From the NCBI GenBank assembly GCA_019418225.1, contig DYCF01000034.1:1-50581 (forward strand): 50,581 bases of DNA, read 5' to 3'. Both the position numbers and the translations under genes were made by a program. The notes beneath the pieces were generated by a model. That model was not told where the DNA came from. It was given only the letters and a program-made list of their open reading frames with translations, and made no database searches. Origin of the DNA: Clostridiales bacterium (GTDB lineage Bacteria > Bacillota > Clostridia > Lachnospirales > Cellulosilyticaceae). Positions 33,719-43,175 of this stretch are shown here, one piece after another (the stretch's first letter is position 1; each line of letters begins with the position of its first letter).

Positions 33719-35731
33719 TTACTTTTCTATTTCATATCTTACAGTCTCTGTCCAAAAATTATTTTGATAGATATCCGTAAGCCTAAAACATAATTCTATC
33801 ATCTCATCCCCTATCTCTTCATAGCTTACTGTAAGCGGGGCATCTCTTACAATAATAGATTCACCAAAATAATAACTACTTTCATACTTTCCTTCATACG
33901 TATAATAATCACATACAAAATCTATTTTATCATCTTTTTCTAATTGTTTTAACCCTTTAGCTGCCGTTGTCATTTCTCCTTCGGTTTCCCTATAACCCGC
34001 TACATATCCTTCGCGATGTATAGCGTCCCAACATAATATAATCTGAATTTCCTTCTCATCATTTAAAACAGCTGGTACATAACCATAAGTATACCAACCT
34101 TTTTCACTGTCATCTACTTCTTTTTCTGCATAAAAAGGTACAATCTCTCCCGCAATTGCAACCCACGTATAATCAAAGTCAACTTTTAAGTTACTGTCTT
34201 CATCTAGCGCATACACATTATCTGCTCCTAAATCAATATAGCCTCTACCATCATCTATAAAAACCTGCTGCTCTATATAAGTAATAAGATCCCAATCCTC
34301 ATCTGACATTGGCAATATATAATATTCACCCATATCTACAATGTCTCTCTCCTCATATGCTGTCGCCGCATAAACATCTGTATAAGCATCGCCTTCCTCT
34401 GGTTCATACCAACTAAACTGCGTATAATCTATATGGTTTTCATCCTCTTGTCTGCCTGTTAGCGCCTCATTCTTCGATTTAATACCTGTACTTCTCATTT
34501 GCCCATCTGCTAATATACTTACAAACTTATCAAAAAAGGTCGTACATTCATCCCCATAATCAAAAGAGGCCATCTCCTTACTAATCATTTCATAGTATTC
34601 TAAAGCATCATAAGGATAATACATAGCAAGCCCATATGCATCATTCGTATTATCCTTTGTATATTTAACTGCACGATTAATTGCCGCCTTTACCCTGTCA
34701 CCGCCTTCTACCTCTGCCTTATTCACATAATCAATAATATCAATTTGTTCATAGCCCCCCTCACCAAAAGCTTTAGCTGTGGCTCTAGCTTCAGATAATT
34801 CCTTGAAACCATAATTTTCTAGTACAACTGTAGAATCTGCCATATATTTGCAAAGCATCTGATACGTATAAGGTATTTCTCTAAGTTCTATAATAGATAG
34901 GGTACAATCTTCAAATATTTTTTCCCATCCACTTACAAAATCATCTATAATCATACGTCCTAATTCTAGCGTTGCAATAGAAGGATTCCTACTTATAGCA
35001 TCTAGCCACTTTGTATATCCCCAACCTGCCCCTGGTTCTGTTTCTTCTGATGCAATAAGGTAATCTGCATATTTTTCTAGCATATATGCTGTTTCAATAG
35101 TTCCCATAAGACACGCATCAAAACCTATGAAGTCAAATTTTACACCGCCTTTCTTAAGCGCCTCACCTATTTCAGGTAATTCCAGCATTTCATCTTTATA
35201 ATACATATCATAGCCATACCCCATAGCTGTGCCGCCACCATGATCCCAAAATATCAATTCATAGCGATTAGCTTCATACACTTTACTTCCCCATCTAATA
35301 AAGTCTGTGACACTATTAGGGTCTACCATGTTAATACATCCTAAGTTCGCGACTTCCTCTAGCTGACCATTCTTTATAATAAAACGTTGACATGTCCCCC
35401 CCTTAATGTTGGTATTTTTCCAAGATGTTGCCCCTCCTGTTTGTAAAATAAGATTTACATTCTCACCTATATTCGCTTCTAGCATCTCTTCAATATCTGC
35501 TGAAGCATATCCTAAGCCATCTGCTTCGAGGTCTGAACCTATCATATAAATCATAATAGTTACCACATCTTCACCATTACCTTTTATTGTTGTATAATGT
35601 GCTCTTAGATTCTCTATATCATACGCTTCTAGCTCAGCATCTCCATCCCGCCACGTGTCATCTATTATAGATGAACAACTTGTAAATATTAAGGTTATAC
35701 AAATAAGCATTATGCCAATGAGTCTTTTCAT
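33719..35731 (-). CDS. Clostripain-type (C11) cysteine peptidase lipoprotein
   Basis: A 670-residue surface lipoprotein (lipobox IFTSC, cysteine 19). The C11 catalytic dyad is visible: H164 in FWDHGGG and C207 in GFDACLMG. The family cuts after arginine or lysine and matures by calcium-dependent autolysis. Residues after about 420 form a beta-rich C-terminal region of unknown role. AGGAGTGTG precedes the ATG. With the neighbouring secreted carboxypeptidase it would give an extracellular endo- plus exopeptidase pair. The shared-loop terminator at 35872 separates them. Confidence 0.88.
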   Translation of the reverse strand: MKRLIGIMLICITLIFTSCSSIIDDTWRDGDAELEAYDIENLRAHYTTIKGNGEDVVTIMIYMIGSDLEADGLGYASADIEEMLEANIGENVNLILQTGGATSWKNTNIKGGTCQRFIIKNGQLEEVANLGCINMVDPNSVTDFIRWGSKVYEANRYELIFWDHGGGTAMGYGYDMYYKDEMLELPEIGEALKKGGVKFDFIGFDACLMGTIETAYMLEKYADYLIASEETEPGAGWGYTKWLDAISRNPSIATLELGRMIIDDFVSGWEKIFEDCTLSIIELREIPYTYQMLCKYMADSTVVLENYGFKELSEARATAKAFGEGGYEQIDIIDYVNKAEVEGGDRVKAAINRAVKYTKDNTNDAYGLAMYYPYDALEYYEMISKEMASFDYGDECTTFFDKFVSILADGQMRSTGIKSKNEALTGRQEDENHIDYTQFSWYEPEEGDAYTDVYAATAYEERDIVDMGEYYILPMSDEDWDLITYIEQQVFIDDGRGYIDLGADNVYALDEDSNLKVDFDYTWVAIAGEIVPFYAEKEVDDSEKGWYTYGYVPAVLNDEKEIQIILCWDAIHREGYVAGYRETEGEMTTAAKGLKQLEKDDKIDFVCDYYTYEGKYESSYYFGESIIVRDAPLTVSYEEIGDEMIELCFRLTDIYQNNFWTETVRYEIEK

Positions 35732-35871
35732 TTACACACACTCCTCTTTAATTCTCTATATAACCCATATTCTTTCTTTTTTTCTTTTATTCATCTAAGT
35801 TACTTTTAAAAGCTAAAACTCTACGCATAAAAATTAAGACCTCATGCGCAGGTTTGGTACTGTATAAACGA

Positions 35872-35920
35872 AAAGAAGGCGCCATGAAACTATAACTAGC
35901 TTCGCGGCGCCTCTTTTCTT
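35872..35920 (-). terminator. Terminator hairpin with shared loop, copy 2
   Basis: The outer stem is AAGGCGCC (35876-35883) with GGCGCCT (35906-35912). On the minus strand the inner part, GCGAAGCTAGTTATAGTTTC, matches the core of the terminators at 1845 and 49731. It ends the carboxypeptidase gene. Confidence 0.75.
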
Positions 35921-35934
35921 AATGCCATCTGATG

Positions 35935-37662
35935 TTATTTTAAGTTTTTAAGTGCAGCTTTAATATCTTCTGATGTTGCTACCTTTTCTGCTCTCTCACA
36001 CATAAGTGCTTTTTCCTCTTCTGTAATCACTGCCTTTGGCACAAATTCACCTTTTGTCTTACCTGTTGTAATGCCTACTTCTTTTGCCCAGTTTACATAT
36101 GGTGCATCTGTTACATCTTTAAACTGATTTTGAGTATAAGTTGCTGTGTCGACCTTCATTGTCTCTGCAAGTAATTTTACGAACTCACCACGTGTCATAT
36201 TCGTAGTACCTGCTACTTCTTCTACTTCCGTGCTATTTGCACTTTCTTTTTGTGCAAGTTTTCCTTCACTATAAATCATTTCAAGTACCGCATCTTTTGC
36301 CCCTTCTACCATCATATCTTGATCTTCTGGTGCCCATGTACCGCCGCGCTGTGAATCCATTGGTGTATAGAACCATAAGCCTTCATCTTCAGCTAAATTT
36401 CTTTGTTCTTTTGTCACGGTGTCTGTTACAACTAATTTTGATGGGTCTAAGCCTAATTTACTTTCTATCTCGTCATGTGTATAGAATTGCCATTTTTCTT
36501 CTGGTACACTACCATTCCAACTACAAATATCCGCATTTGCTGGATCATGATTTGGGTCATAAGGAATATTTTCTAAAATATGTGCATTATACACTTCTAC
36601 TGTATAAGCATGAATATTATGTTTGCCCCACGCATAATCAATAAGTTCTGAATATGTTTGATAATCTTCATAAGATTGCATTGCATAGAAATTTCTCTTA
36701 GCAGCTTTTTCATATGCTACACGCATCTTTTCAGCTGTTTGCGCCATAAAGCCAATGCCCTCTTTTGTGTCATTTAACTCTTCTGCTGTAGCGGCTTTAT
36801 ATCCCCATGGATATAATACACATTGAATACCAGTGTGCATTGTTGTAAGTGCAGCCATTGGTTTTTCTGCTAAGAATTTTTGCACAGCTACTACTTCAGG
36901 TTCTGATGCTGCTGATGGCCCTTCATATTTATCATGTACGCCATCTCCTGCTTCGCCATATGTAAAGTCAAAGTTTCTATTTAAGTCAATACCACTATTT
37001 TTAGGGTCATCTCCTAAAATACCATTATGATCTGCATCTTTACTTTCTTTCCCTAATGATTGCATCTTAACTACTTCTTTATCATCATTAACTTTACCTG
37101 CATAAACATTTGCAATAAAGCCATCTCCATCTAAGTCAACATAAGGGTCATTAAAAGGTACCCCATCTCCATTATTGTCCGTAGGACGTAAGTTTTGCCT
37201 TGTTGCTTGACGCATACCTGTTTCTTGCGCCTGTTCATGACCATCTGGATTAATTACTGGCACTACATAAATAATATAGTTTTCAAGTATTTCCTTAACC
37301 TGCTCTGTTTCAGAATTTTCAAGAAGCCACTGTGCTGTATAAGCAGCACATTCCGTAGATTCCCTTTCTCCCCCATGAATATTGGCAAATACACCAATTC
37401 CCGTTTTACCTGCATTTTCAATGCTTTCATCTGTAATTTCAAGGCAAATCAAATCTCTATTTTCCCATGACTTACCAATGCTATAGCTTTCGCTTAAACC
37501 AGGATATTTCTCATTTAAGTTTTCAAATAGCTTAACAATCTCATCATAGCTGTGTCTTTGTTTCCAATAACTCATATCAATGCTACTGCCATAAACAAGT
37601 GGCATATTAAGCGTACTCACTGCAATTGCAGCTGCGCTAAATACGGCTAGTTTTTTCTTCAT
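35935..37662 (-). CDS. Secreted M14 zinc carboxypeptidase with SLH segment
   Basis: A 575-residue enzyme with signal peptide 1-25. The zinc ligands are H96 and E99 (NIHGGERES) and H276 (MHTG). The catalytic glutamate is E356 in YTVEVYN, and the DLNRN arginine (R229) binds the substrate carboxylate. Two Asp/Asn-rich stretches (DNNGDGVPFND, DLDGDG, DADHNG, about 162-215) look like calcium loops set into the catalytic domain. Residues about 495-560 resemble an S-layer homology unit (FKDVTDAPYVNWAKEVGI). One unit alone is fewer than the usual three for cell-wall anchoring. AGGAGCAG precedes the ATG. Confidence 0.88.
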   Translation of the reverse strand: MKKKLAVFSAAAIAVSTLNMPLVYGSSIDMSYWKQRHSYDEIVKLFENLNEKYPGLSESYSIGKSWENRDLICLEITDESIENAGKTGIGVFANIHGGERESTECAAYTAQWLLENSETEQVKEILENYIIYVVPVINPDGHEQAQETGMRQATRQNLRPTDNNGDGVPFNDPYVDLDGDGFIANVYAGKVNDDKEVVKMQSLGKESKDADHNGILGDDPKNSGIDLNRNFDFTYGEAGDGVHDKYEGPSAASEPEVVAVQKFLAEKPMAALTTMHTGIQCVLYPWGYKAATAEELNDTKEGIGFMAQTAEKMRVAYEKAAKRNFYAMQSYEDYQTYSELIDYAWGKHNIHAYTVEVYNAHILENIPYDPNHDPANADICSWNGSVPEEKWQFYTHDEIESKLGLDPSKLVVTDTVTKEQRNLAEDEGLWFYTPMDSQRGGTWAPEDQDMMVEGAKDAVLEMIYSEGKLAQKESANSTEVEEVAGTTNMTRGEFVKLLAETMKVDTATYTQNQFKDVTDAPYVNWAKEVGITTGKTKGEFVPKAVITEEEKALMCERAEKVATSEDIKAALKNLK

Positions 37663-37695
37663 AGTTCTGCTCCTTTTACTCTATTTTTATTTTAA

Positions 37696-37735
37696 AAAAA
37701 GACGTCTCATTTCACACTGAAACAGACGTCTTTTT
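37696..37735 (-). terminator. Terminator of the second MATE gene
   Basis: AAAGACGTCT pairs with AGACGTCTTT, with an inner TTTCA and TGAAA stem, then a long T-run on the minus strand. It is about 120 bases after the MATE stop and 34 before the carboxypeptidase start. Confidence 0.85.
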
Positions 37736-37856
37736 AACTTGCATAAATATTAGCATTTTTATCTCAAATTGTCAATAAATTATATAATATTTTTATTTAT
37801 ATTAGTTTTAACTGAATATTTATACATTCATTAAATGTTTTACATTTCATTCCTAT

Positions 37857-39197
37857 TTAAGCATTTATAATCTCAGTTTGTTTTAAAGCTGGTATAGTTA
37901 ATATCTTTATAACTAGGGGAATAACCATAAGTACCCATACAATAGGTTCTGCCAAAATAATACCCATATACTGAAGTACTGGTGTAAGCCACACTGCCAC
38001 AATTACTTTTCCCACTAGTTCAATCGCACTTGAGAATATTGGTGTCACATGGTCCCCAATGCCTTGTAGCGCATTTCTAATAATGCAAATAGCTGCTGGA
38101 ACAAAGTATAACAGTGTATCAATACGTAAATATAAACTTCCCGTCTCTACTACTTCTTGTACCTTGGTTGCTGTAATTGCCTTAATTAGGCTTGGTGCAA
38201 TTGTATAACTTGCAAGAACAACTAAACCACACCAAATCCAGGCCATAATAAGCGCCTGCCATAAGCCAGTCTTAATACGCTTCATCTTTCCCGCACCTAG
38301 ATTTTGTGAGCAATATGTTGCCATTGTCATGCCTAATACACTAAATGGTAACATAAACATTTCTGTTACCTTACGTGCTCCAGCATGAGCGACAATAGTA
38401 TTTGTGCCTAATGTATTAATTGCACTTTGCAGTGCCACGGTTCCAAAAGATACAAAGGATTGCATAAGTCCCATAGAAAGCCCTGAACGTAAAAGTTCTT
38501 GCATAAGGCCCTCCTCACCACGAAAGTCCTCTTTCTTCAAATGCAGTATAGGATATTTCTTCCACATATAAATAAAACAAAGTACTGCCGCACCAATTTG
38601 TGAAATCACTGTGGCATATGCTGCACCTTCTACGCCCATTTTTAGTCCCAAAATAAAAATATAGTCTAAAAATACATTGGACACAGTAGAAATAATTAAA
38701 AATATAAGCGGTGTTACTGTATCACCCATGGCACGTAAAATACTAGCGCATACATTATAAAGCATTGCTGCCATCATTCCCATTAAGATAATACGTATGT
38801 ACAAACTGCCACTAGCCATTAATTCTTCTGGCATATTAAGTAAATGTAAAATAGGTGTTAAGAAACCTACACTTACAATAGTTAAAATGAGTGCAATGAA
38901 TATGCCAAGCTTCAACGTTCCTGCTATAGCTTTACGCATACTTTCATATGCCTTTGCCCCAAATCTACGCGCGACAATAATTGCAAATCCATTAGTAATC
39001 CCTATTAAAAAGCCTATGATTAAATTGTTTAACGTACTAGTTGCCCCAACTGCTGCTAATGCCTGATCTCCTAGTGTACTTCCTACAATACGCGTATCTA
39101 CTAAGCTATAAAAAAGTTGAAATAAATTGCCTATTAATATAGGGATTGCAAACTGTATAATTAATTTGCTTGGACTTCCCTTTGTTAAATCCTTCAT
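37857..39197 (-). CDS. MATE-family efflux protein
   Basis: A 446-residue membrane exporter with twelve predicted helices, of the NorM/DinF-like branch (MKDLTKGSPSKLIIQFAIP, VDTRIVGSTLGDQALAAVGA, CASILRAMGDTVTPL, YCSQNLGAGK). GAGGAGGAGGATC precedes the ATG. No regulator gene or operator was seen. It is distinct from the TetR-controlled MATE protein at 28242. The exported compound is unknown. Confidence 0.88.
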   Translation of the reverse strand: MKDLTKGSPSKLIIQFAIPILIGNLFQLFYSLVDTRIVGSTLGDQALAAVGATSTLNNLIIGFLIGITNGFAIIVARRFGAKAYESMRKAIAGTLKLGIFIALILTIVSVGFLTPILHLLNMPEELMASGSLYIRIILMGMMAAMLYNVCASILRAMGDTVTPLIFLIISTVSNVFLDYIFILGLKMGVEGAAYATVISQIGAAVLCFIYMWKKYPILHLKKEDFRGEEGLMQELLRSGLSMGLMQSFVSFGTVALQSAINTLGTNTIVAHAGARKVTEMFMLPFSVLGMTMATYCSQNLGAGKMKRIKTGLWQALIMAWIWCGLVVLASYTIAPSLIKAITATKVQEVVETGSLYLRIDTLLYFVPAAICIIRNALQGIGDHVTPIFSSAIELVGKVIVAVWLTPVLQYMGIILAEPIVWVLMVIPLVIKILTIPALKQTEIINA

Positions 39198-39303
39198 CTG
39201 ATCCTCCTCCTCATTTCTATTTTCCTTTAAATCACTCCACGTCCTATTCTAGCATACCCTCCTCAAATCTCATATAGTAAAAAGGAAGCCGCGTTTTCTT
39301 TTC

Positions 39304-41217
39304 TTATTTATAAATAATTTGATTTCTTCCTTGCGCCTTTGCAGTATATAAGTTTAAATCTGCTTGATTCAAAACATCTCTTTCTTCTTTAGTAGCCTGT
39401 GTAATTCCTATGCTAATCGTAACCTTCATATCTTGTTGCCATTCATGTTGTGCGATTGTACATCTTATCTTCTCTGCCAGCTGTAAAGCTTTTTGTTTGG
39501 AAACTTCATCTAGCATAATCACAAATTCTTCGCCGCCATAGCGAAATATCTTTCCCTTGCTTTCTACACACCCTCTTGCAATTTCTACAACTTTTTTAAT
39601 GACTTCATCGCCAGCTAAGTGACCATATGTATCATTAATCTTTTTAAAATAATCAATATCAAAAATCATAATTGTAAAAAGGCGTTCTCTGCTCTGTAAC
39701 TTTCTATAATACTCTTCAAAATATCTTCTATTATAAATTTTAGTTAGTCCATCTAACTTATTTATTTGTATAAGTTTTATATACTTTAAAAGTGCCATAA
39801 CTATAAGTGCTAATAACAATATGCCATATATAGTTATATACACATACCTACGTATTTTCTGATTAGCTTCTTCCATTAACTTCTTTTGATTTTCATACTT
39901 ATATAAGGCATAATCTGAATAGTCCATATTGACTGCAATAGCTTCTTGTTCATAATGCATTCTAAGCTGCTGCTCATATTCATTTGCCTCTTTGTAGTAA
40001 CCATTCTCATTTAAAAGCTCACTTAAATTTTTCAAAATATATTTCTTAAACTGCTTATCTTCTTGTTGTAATAAACTACCATATAAATTAGCTGCTACTG
40101 CCACATCACCTTCAGCTCTTGCTTTTGCTGCCTTTAAAAGTATATAGTTCGTATGTACACTAAGATACCTATACTCTTCAGGTGCTTTAAGATTACTTTC
40201 AATCTCCCTTAGCAGTAATTTTGCCTCTTCTAGGTCACCAATTTTAATGTAATAGTTACATAAAAATATGTCATTCATAATCGCAATCGATTCATATAAA
40301 TTCTCAGGTAAATATTGTGCATAAGATAAAACCGTCTCATTAATTGCCTTAACACCTTCATAGTCTTCTTTATATAACATGTTTTCATATAAGTTAATTG
40401 ATGCATAAGTCTTAATAAATGCCATATCTTCTAAGTCAGTAATCTCTATTTCAAGGGCTTCTTTAAAATTTGCTTCTGCTTCCTCATAATTTCCTAATGC
40501 ACCATAAATAACCCCTAGATCAATCTGTGCCTTAGCGCCATAATATTTATTCGTCATAGTTTCTGTATGTGCCATAACTTCTAGAAATCTTTCAATTCCT
40601 CTTGCATAATTTCCTTTATAAAAATAAAGTACGGCTTGCTTATTTTTAAGGTCACACATTACTTCAACATTAAGTCTTTGTTCCTCTTGAAGTACCTTTT
40701 CTATACTTTCAATCACGGTGTCCTTGCCTTTTTCTAAGTAAATTATTTGTTGCATAAAATCTGTAATAGCAATATGTTCTTTATTATACGTTGCTGGACT
40801 CATTTCATCTAACGTCTTTTGGGTAATTGCTATGACTTCCTCATTTAATCCCTGCTTAAGCCAAATCTGCGTTAAAAATATGGTCGCATACAATTTAACT
40901 GTCTCATCCTTCGCAAGGCTTGCATGCTCTAAATAGATTTCGGCCTTCTCAAATTCATTTAATATATAATAATGATACCCTAAAATAAAGGCTTCCTCGT
41001 AAACGATGTTTTCCTCGTCTTCTTCTATCTTATTCACCACAGTTTGAAGTAGTTTTTCTTCCACTTCACCTTTACCCTTTTTTACATTAATAATCTGTGC
41101 AATAAGCTTGTTCTTCGAATTTTCCTTTTCTCCAGCAAATATTGTTCCTGTACAAATTACAGCAATTAAACCGACTAAGAAAAGGCCCCTTACTTTTTTC
41201 TCATCTCTCTCCTCCAC
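39304..41217 (-). CDS. TPR sensor diguanylate cyclase, start region disturbed
   Basis: A membrane diguanylate cyclase: signal segment (VRGLFLVGLIAVICTGTIFA), an extracytoplasmic helical TPR region (about 60-440), one membrane helix (about 450-472), then GGDEF (about 478-637) with the intact active site YGGEEF and DIDYFKKIND. The open frame begins at GTG 41217, but that codon follows no good ribosome site. The ideal start is ATG 41204-41206, with GGAGG six bases upstream, yet it reads MRKK-stop. One extra A in the A6 tract at 41196-41201 would join it to this frame as MRKKVRGLF, an excellent signal peptide. It follows the GGDEF-EAL gene by 47 bases. Confidence 0.8.
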   Translation of the reverse strand: MEERDEKKVRGLFLVGLIAVICTGTIFAGEKENSKNKLIAQIINVKKGKGEVEEKLLQTVVNKIEEDEENIVYEEAFILGYHYYILNEFEKAEIYLEHASLAKDETVKLYATIFLTQIWLKQGLNEEVIAITQKTLDEMSPATYNKEHIAITDFMQQIIYLEKGKDTVIESIEKVLQEEQRLNVEVMCDLKNKQAVLYFYKGNYARGIERFLEVMAHTETMTNKYYGAKAQIDLGVIYGALGNYEEAEANFKEALEIEITDLEDMAFIKTYASINLYENMLYKEDYEGVKAINETVLSYAQYLPENLYESIAIMNDIFLCNYYIKIGDLEEAKLLLREIESNLKAPEEYRYLSVHTNYILLKAAKARAEGDVAVAANLYGSLLQQEDKQFKKYILKNLSELLNENGYYKEANEYEQQLRMHYEQEAIAVNMDYSDYALYKYENQKKLMEEANQKIRRYVYITIYGILLLALIVMALLKYIKLIQINKLDGLTKIYNRRYFEEYYRKLQSRERLFTIMIFDIDYFKKINDTYGHLAGDEVIKKVVEIARGCVESKGKIFRYGGEEFVIMLDEVSKQKALQLAEKIRCTIAQHEWQQDMKVTISIGITQATKEERDVLNQADLNLYTAKAQGRNQIIYK

Positions 41218-41264
41218 TCTCTTTTCAGCTATTTATCTAAAAATATTTTAGGTCTATGTAAAAT

Positions 41265-42977
41265 TTATACTAACGTATTTAATAACTGGTCAACTTCTAT
41301 TTCCATTAATGGTTTGCCCCAAAGATAACCTTGTACATAATCACAACCTTTTTCACTTAAATACTGGATTTGCTCTTGTTTTTCAATACCTTCTGCTACA
41401 ACTTTATAATTAAGTTCTTGTGCAATAGAAATAATAGCCCCCACTAAATTAGTCTTACTATTTTCATCTATGATATGATCAATAAATGATTTATCGATTT
41501 TCAGTATATCTAAAGGCAACATTTGTATATAGCTTAGAGAAGCATAATTGGTCCCAAAATCATCTAATGCAATATGTATTCCCATTTCTTTTAACTCATT
41601 TAAAACACTTATAATATACTCTTTAGATGAAATAAATATAGATTCAGTAATTTCAACCTCCAAATAATGGGGATCAAATCCTGTCTTCATTAATATACGC
41701 TTTACCATTTCTATAAAGTTAGGTTCTAGCAGTTGCAGTGCCGAAATATTAATGGATAAGATTTTATGAGTCCCATAAGCTTCTATAAGTTTTTTAAATC
41801 TACTGCACGCTGTTTCCATCACCCATTCACCAATGCTTACAATAAGCCCTGTTTTTTCTGCTATTGAAATAAACTCTGCAGGTGATACAGTTCCTAATTC
41901 TTTTGAATGCCAACGTAATAAGACTTCAAAGCCACGTAAACTTTTTTTATGACAGCCATATTGTGGTTGATACATCAAATAAAATTCATTATTTGCAATC
42001 GCCTGTGACAAAGCATTTTCTAATTGCACATTACGTGTCATAGTCTCATACATCTCTTTTGAGAAGAACTTCAATCGATTCTTGCCATCTGACTTAGCTA
42101 CATACATTGCCATATCTGCATATTTTAATAATTGATAGGCAGATTTTGAATCACTTGGATATTTAGACACCCCAAAACTAGCAGTGACACTGTGCCCACA
42201 ATTTTCTAGCTGAATATCCTTTTCTAAAGCAAGCTGTAACTTTTTGATATATGCCTTTATTTCATCATCACTCAACCTACGTGGAATAATTAATGCAAAC
42301 TCATCGCCGCCTATACGTCCTAGCAAATCTCCTGGTACAATTATATCTTTCCAAGCCTTCGCAATACCTTGTAATAACCTATCTCCTTGATAATGTCCTG
42401 TTAAATCATTCACTTTCTTGAAATCATCAATATCTATAAATACAATTATAAAGGGTGGGTTAATCTGCTTATCTTTTTCAATACGTTTATTCAGTTCGCT
42501 TAAAAAAGTTTGACGATTGATAACACCAGTTAATCCATCATAAGTTGCTACTTCGTGAAGTTTGGTCTTTTGATAATTTAAATATGTTCTATAAATATAA
42601 ATAACAGTGGACATTATACTAGCCCCTATCATCATAATCATTCCTATGACAGAAATGATTTTTCCCCCTAGAAATAACGGGAATATTTGACTGCCTACAG
42701 CAATACCATACAATATTAATGATATAATATACCCCTTAGTCCCATACCAAATAGTTAAACATAAGATAAGCATTATCTGCATTTCTGTAAGTATACCGCA
42801 TACTGATGTATTATCTAAAACAAGCCCATTAAAAATACTTATAAATGCCTCACCACTCCCGTTAACTTTTATAAGTGCTACTTTTAGTATAAAGTACATC
42901 ATAATAATGACTGTAATCCCTATGGCATCTAGTATCTTTTTATATTTGTTAATAAATCTTTTTATATTTGTTTTCAT
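41265..42977 (-). CDS. Membrane GGDEF-EAL cyclic-di-GMP protein
   Basis: A 570-residue protein: about four to five membrane helices (1-135), GGDEF domain (about 145-300) with intact RIGGDEF, and EAL domain (about 310-565). The EAL signature reads GFEVLLRW (EVL, same charged residue), the metal pair is in LDDFGTN, where the usual last residue is G, and AEGIEK and GYLWGKP are present. Both catalytic sites look competent, so it may make or break cyclic-di-GMP. It is the first gene of an operon with the TPR diguanylate cyclase. GAAAGG precedes the ATG. Confidence 0.88.
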   Translation of the reverse strand: MKTNIKRFINKYKKILDAIGITVIIMMYFILKVALIKVNGSGEAFISIFNGLVLDNTSVCGILTEMQIMLILCLTIWYGTKGYIISLILYGIAVGSQIFPLFLGGKIISVIGMIMMIGASIMSTVIYIYRTYLNYQKTKLHEVATYDGLTGVINRQTFLSELNKRIEKDKQINPPFIIVFIDIDDFKKVNDLTGHYQGDRLLQGIAKAWKDIIVPGDLLGRIGGDEFALIIPRRLSDDEIKAYIKKLQLALEKDIQLENCGHSVTASFGVSKYPSDSKSAYQLLKYADMAMYVAKSDGKNRLKFFSKEMYETMTRNVQLENALSQAIANNEFYLMYQPQYGCHKKSLRGFEVLLRWHSKELGTVSPAEFISIAEKTGLIVSIGEWVMETACSRFKKLIEAYGTHKILSINISALQLLEPNFIEMVKRILMKTGFDPHYLEVEITESIFISSKEYIISVLNELKEMGIHIALDDFGTNYASLSYIQMLPLDILKIDKSFIDHIIDENSKTNLVGAIISIAQELNYKVVAEGIEKQEQIQYLSEKGCDYVQGYLWGKPLMEIEVDQLLNTLV

Positions 42978-43121
42978 AATATGCCTTTCATTATTATATA
43001 CTTAACATTTTGTTCGTTTTTATTTTATAATGCATCCTATAAAATGTCAATTTTTCTACTTTTATACACAGTATTGTAATTTTTACATTATATTAGTAAT
43101 AACCCATTCATCCCTTCTATA

Positions 43122-43167
43122 AAAAACACCCACTATAAAGTCTATGTGACCTTATAGTGGGTGTTTT
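43122..43167 (-). terminator. Terminator of the flavin oxidase gene
   Basis: AAAACACCCACTATAA pairs with TTATAGTGGGTGTTTT around a 13-base loop, nine bases beyond the stop codon. Confidence 0.93.
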
Positions 43168-43175
43168 CTTAACAT

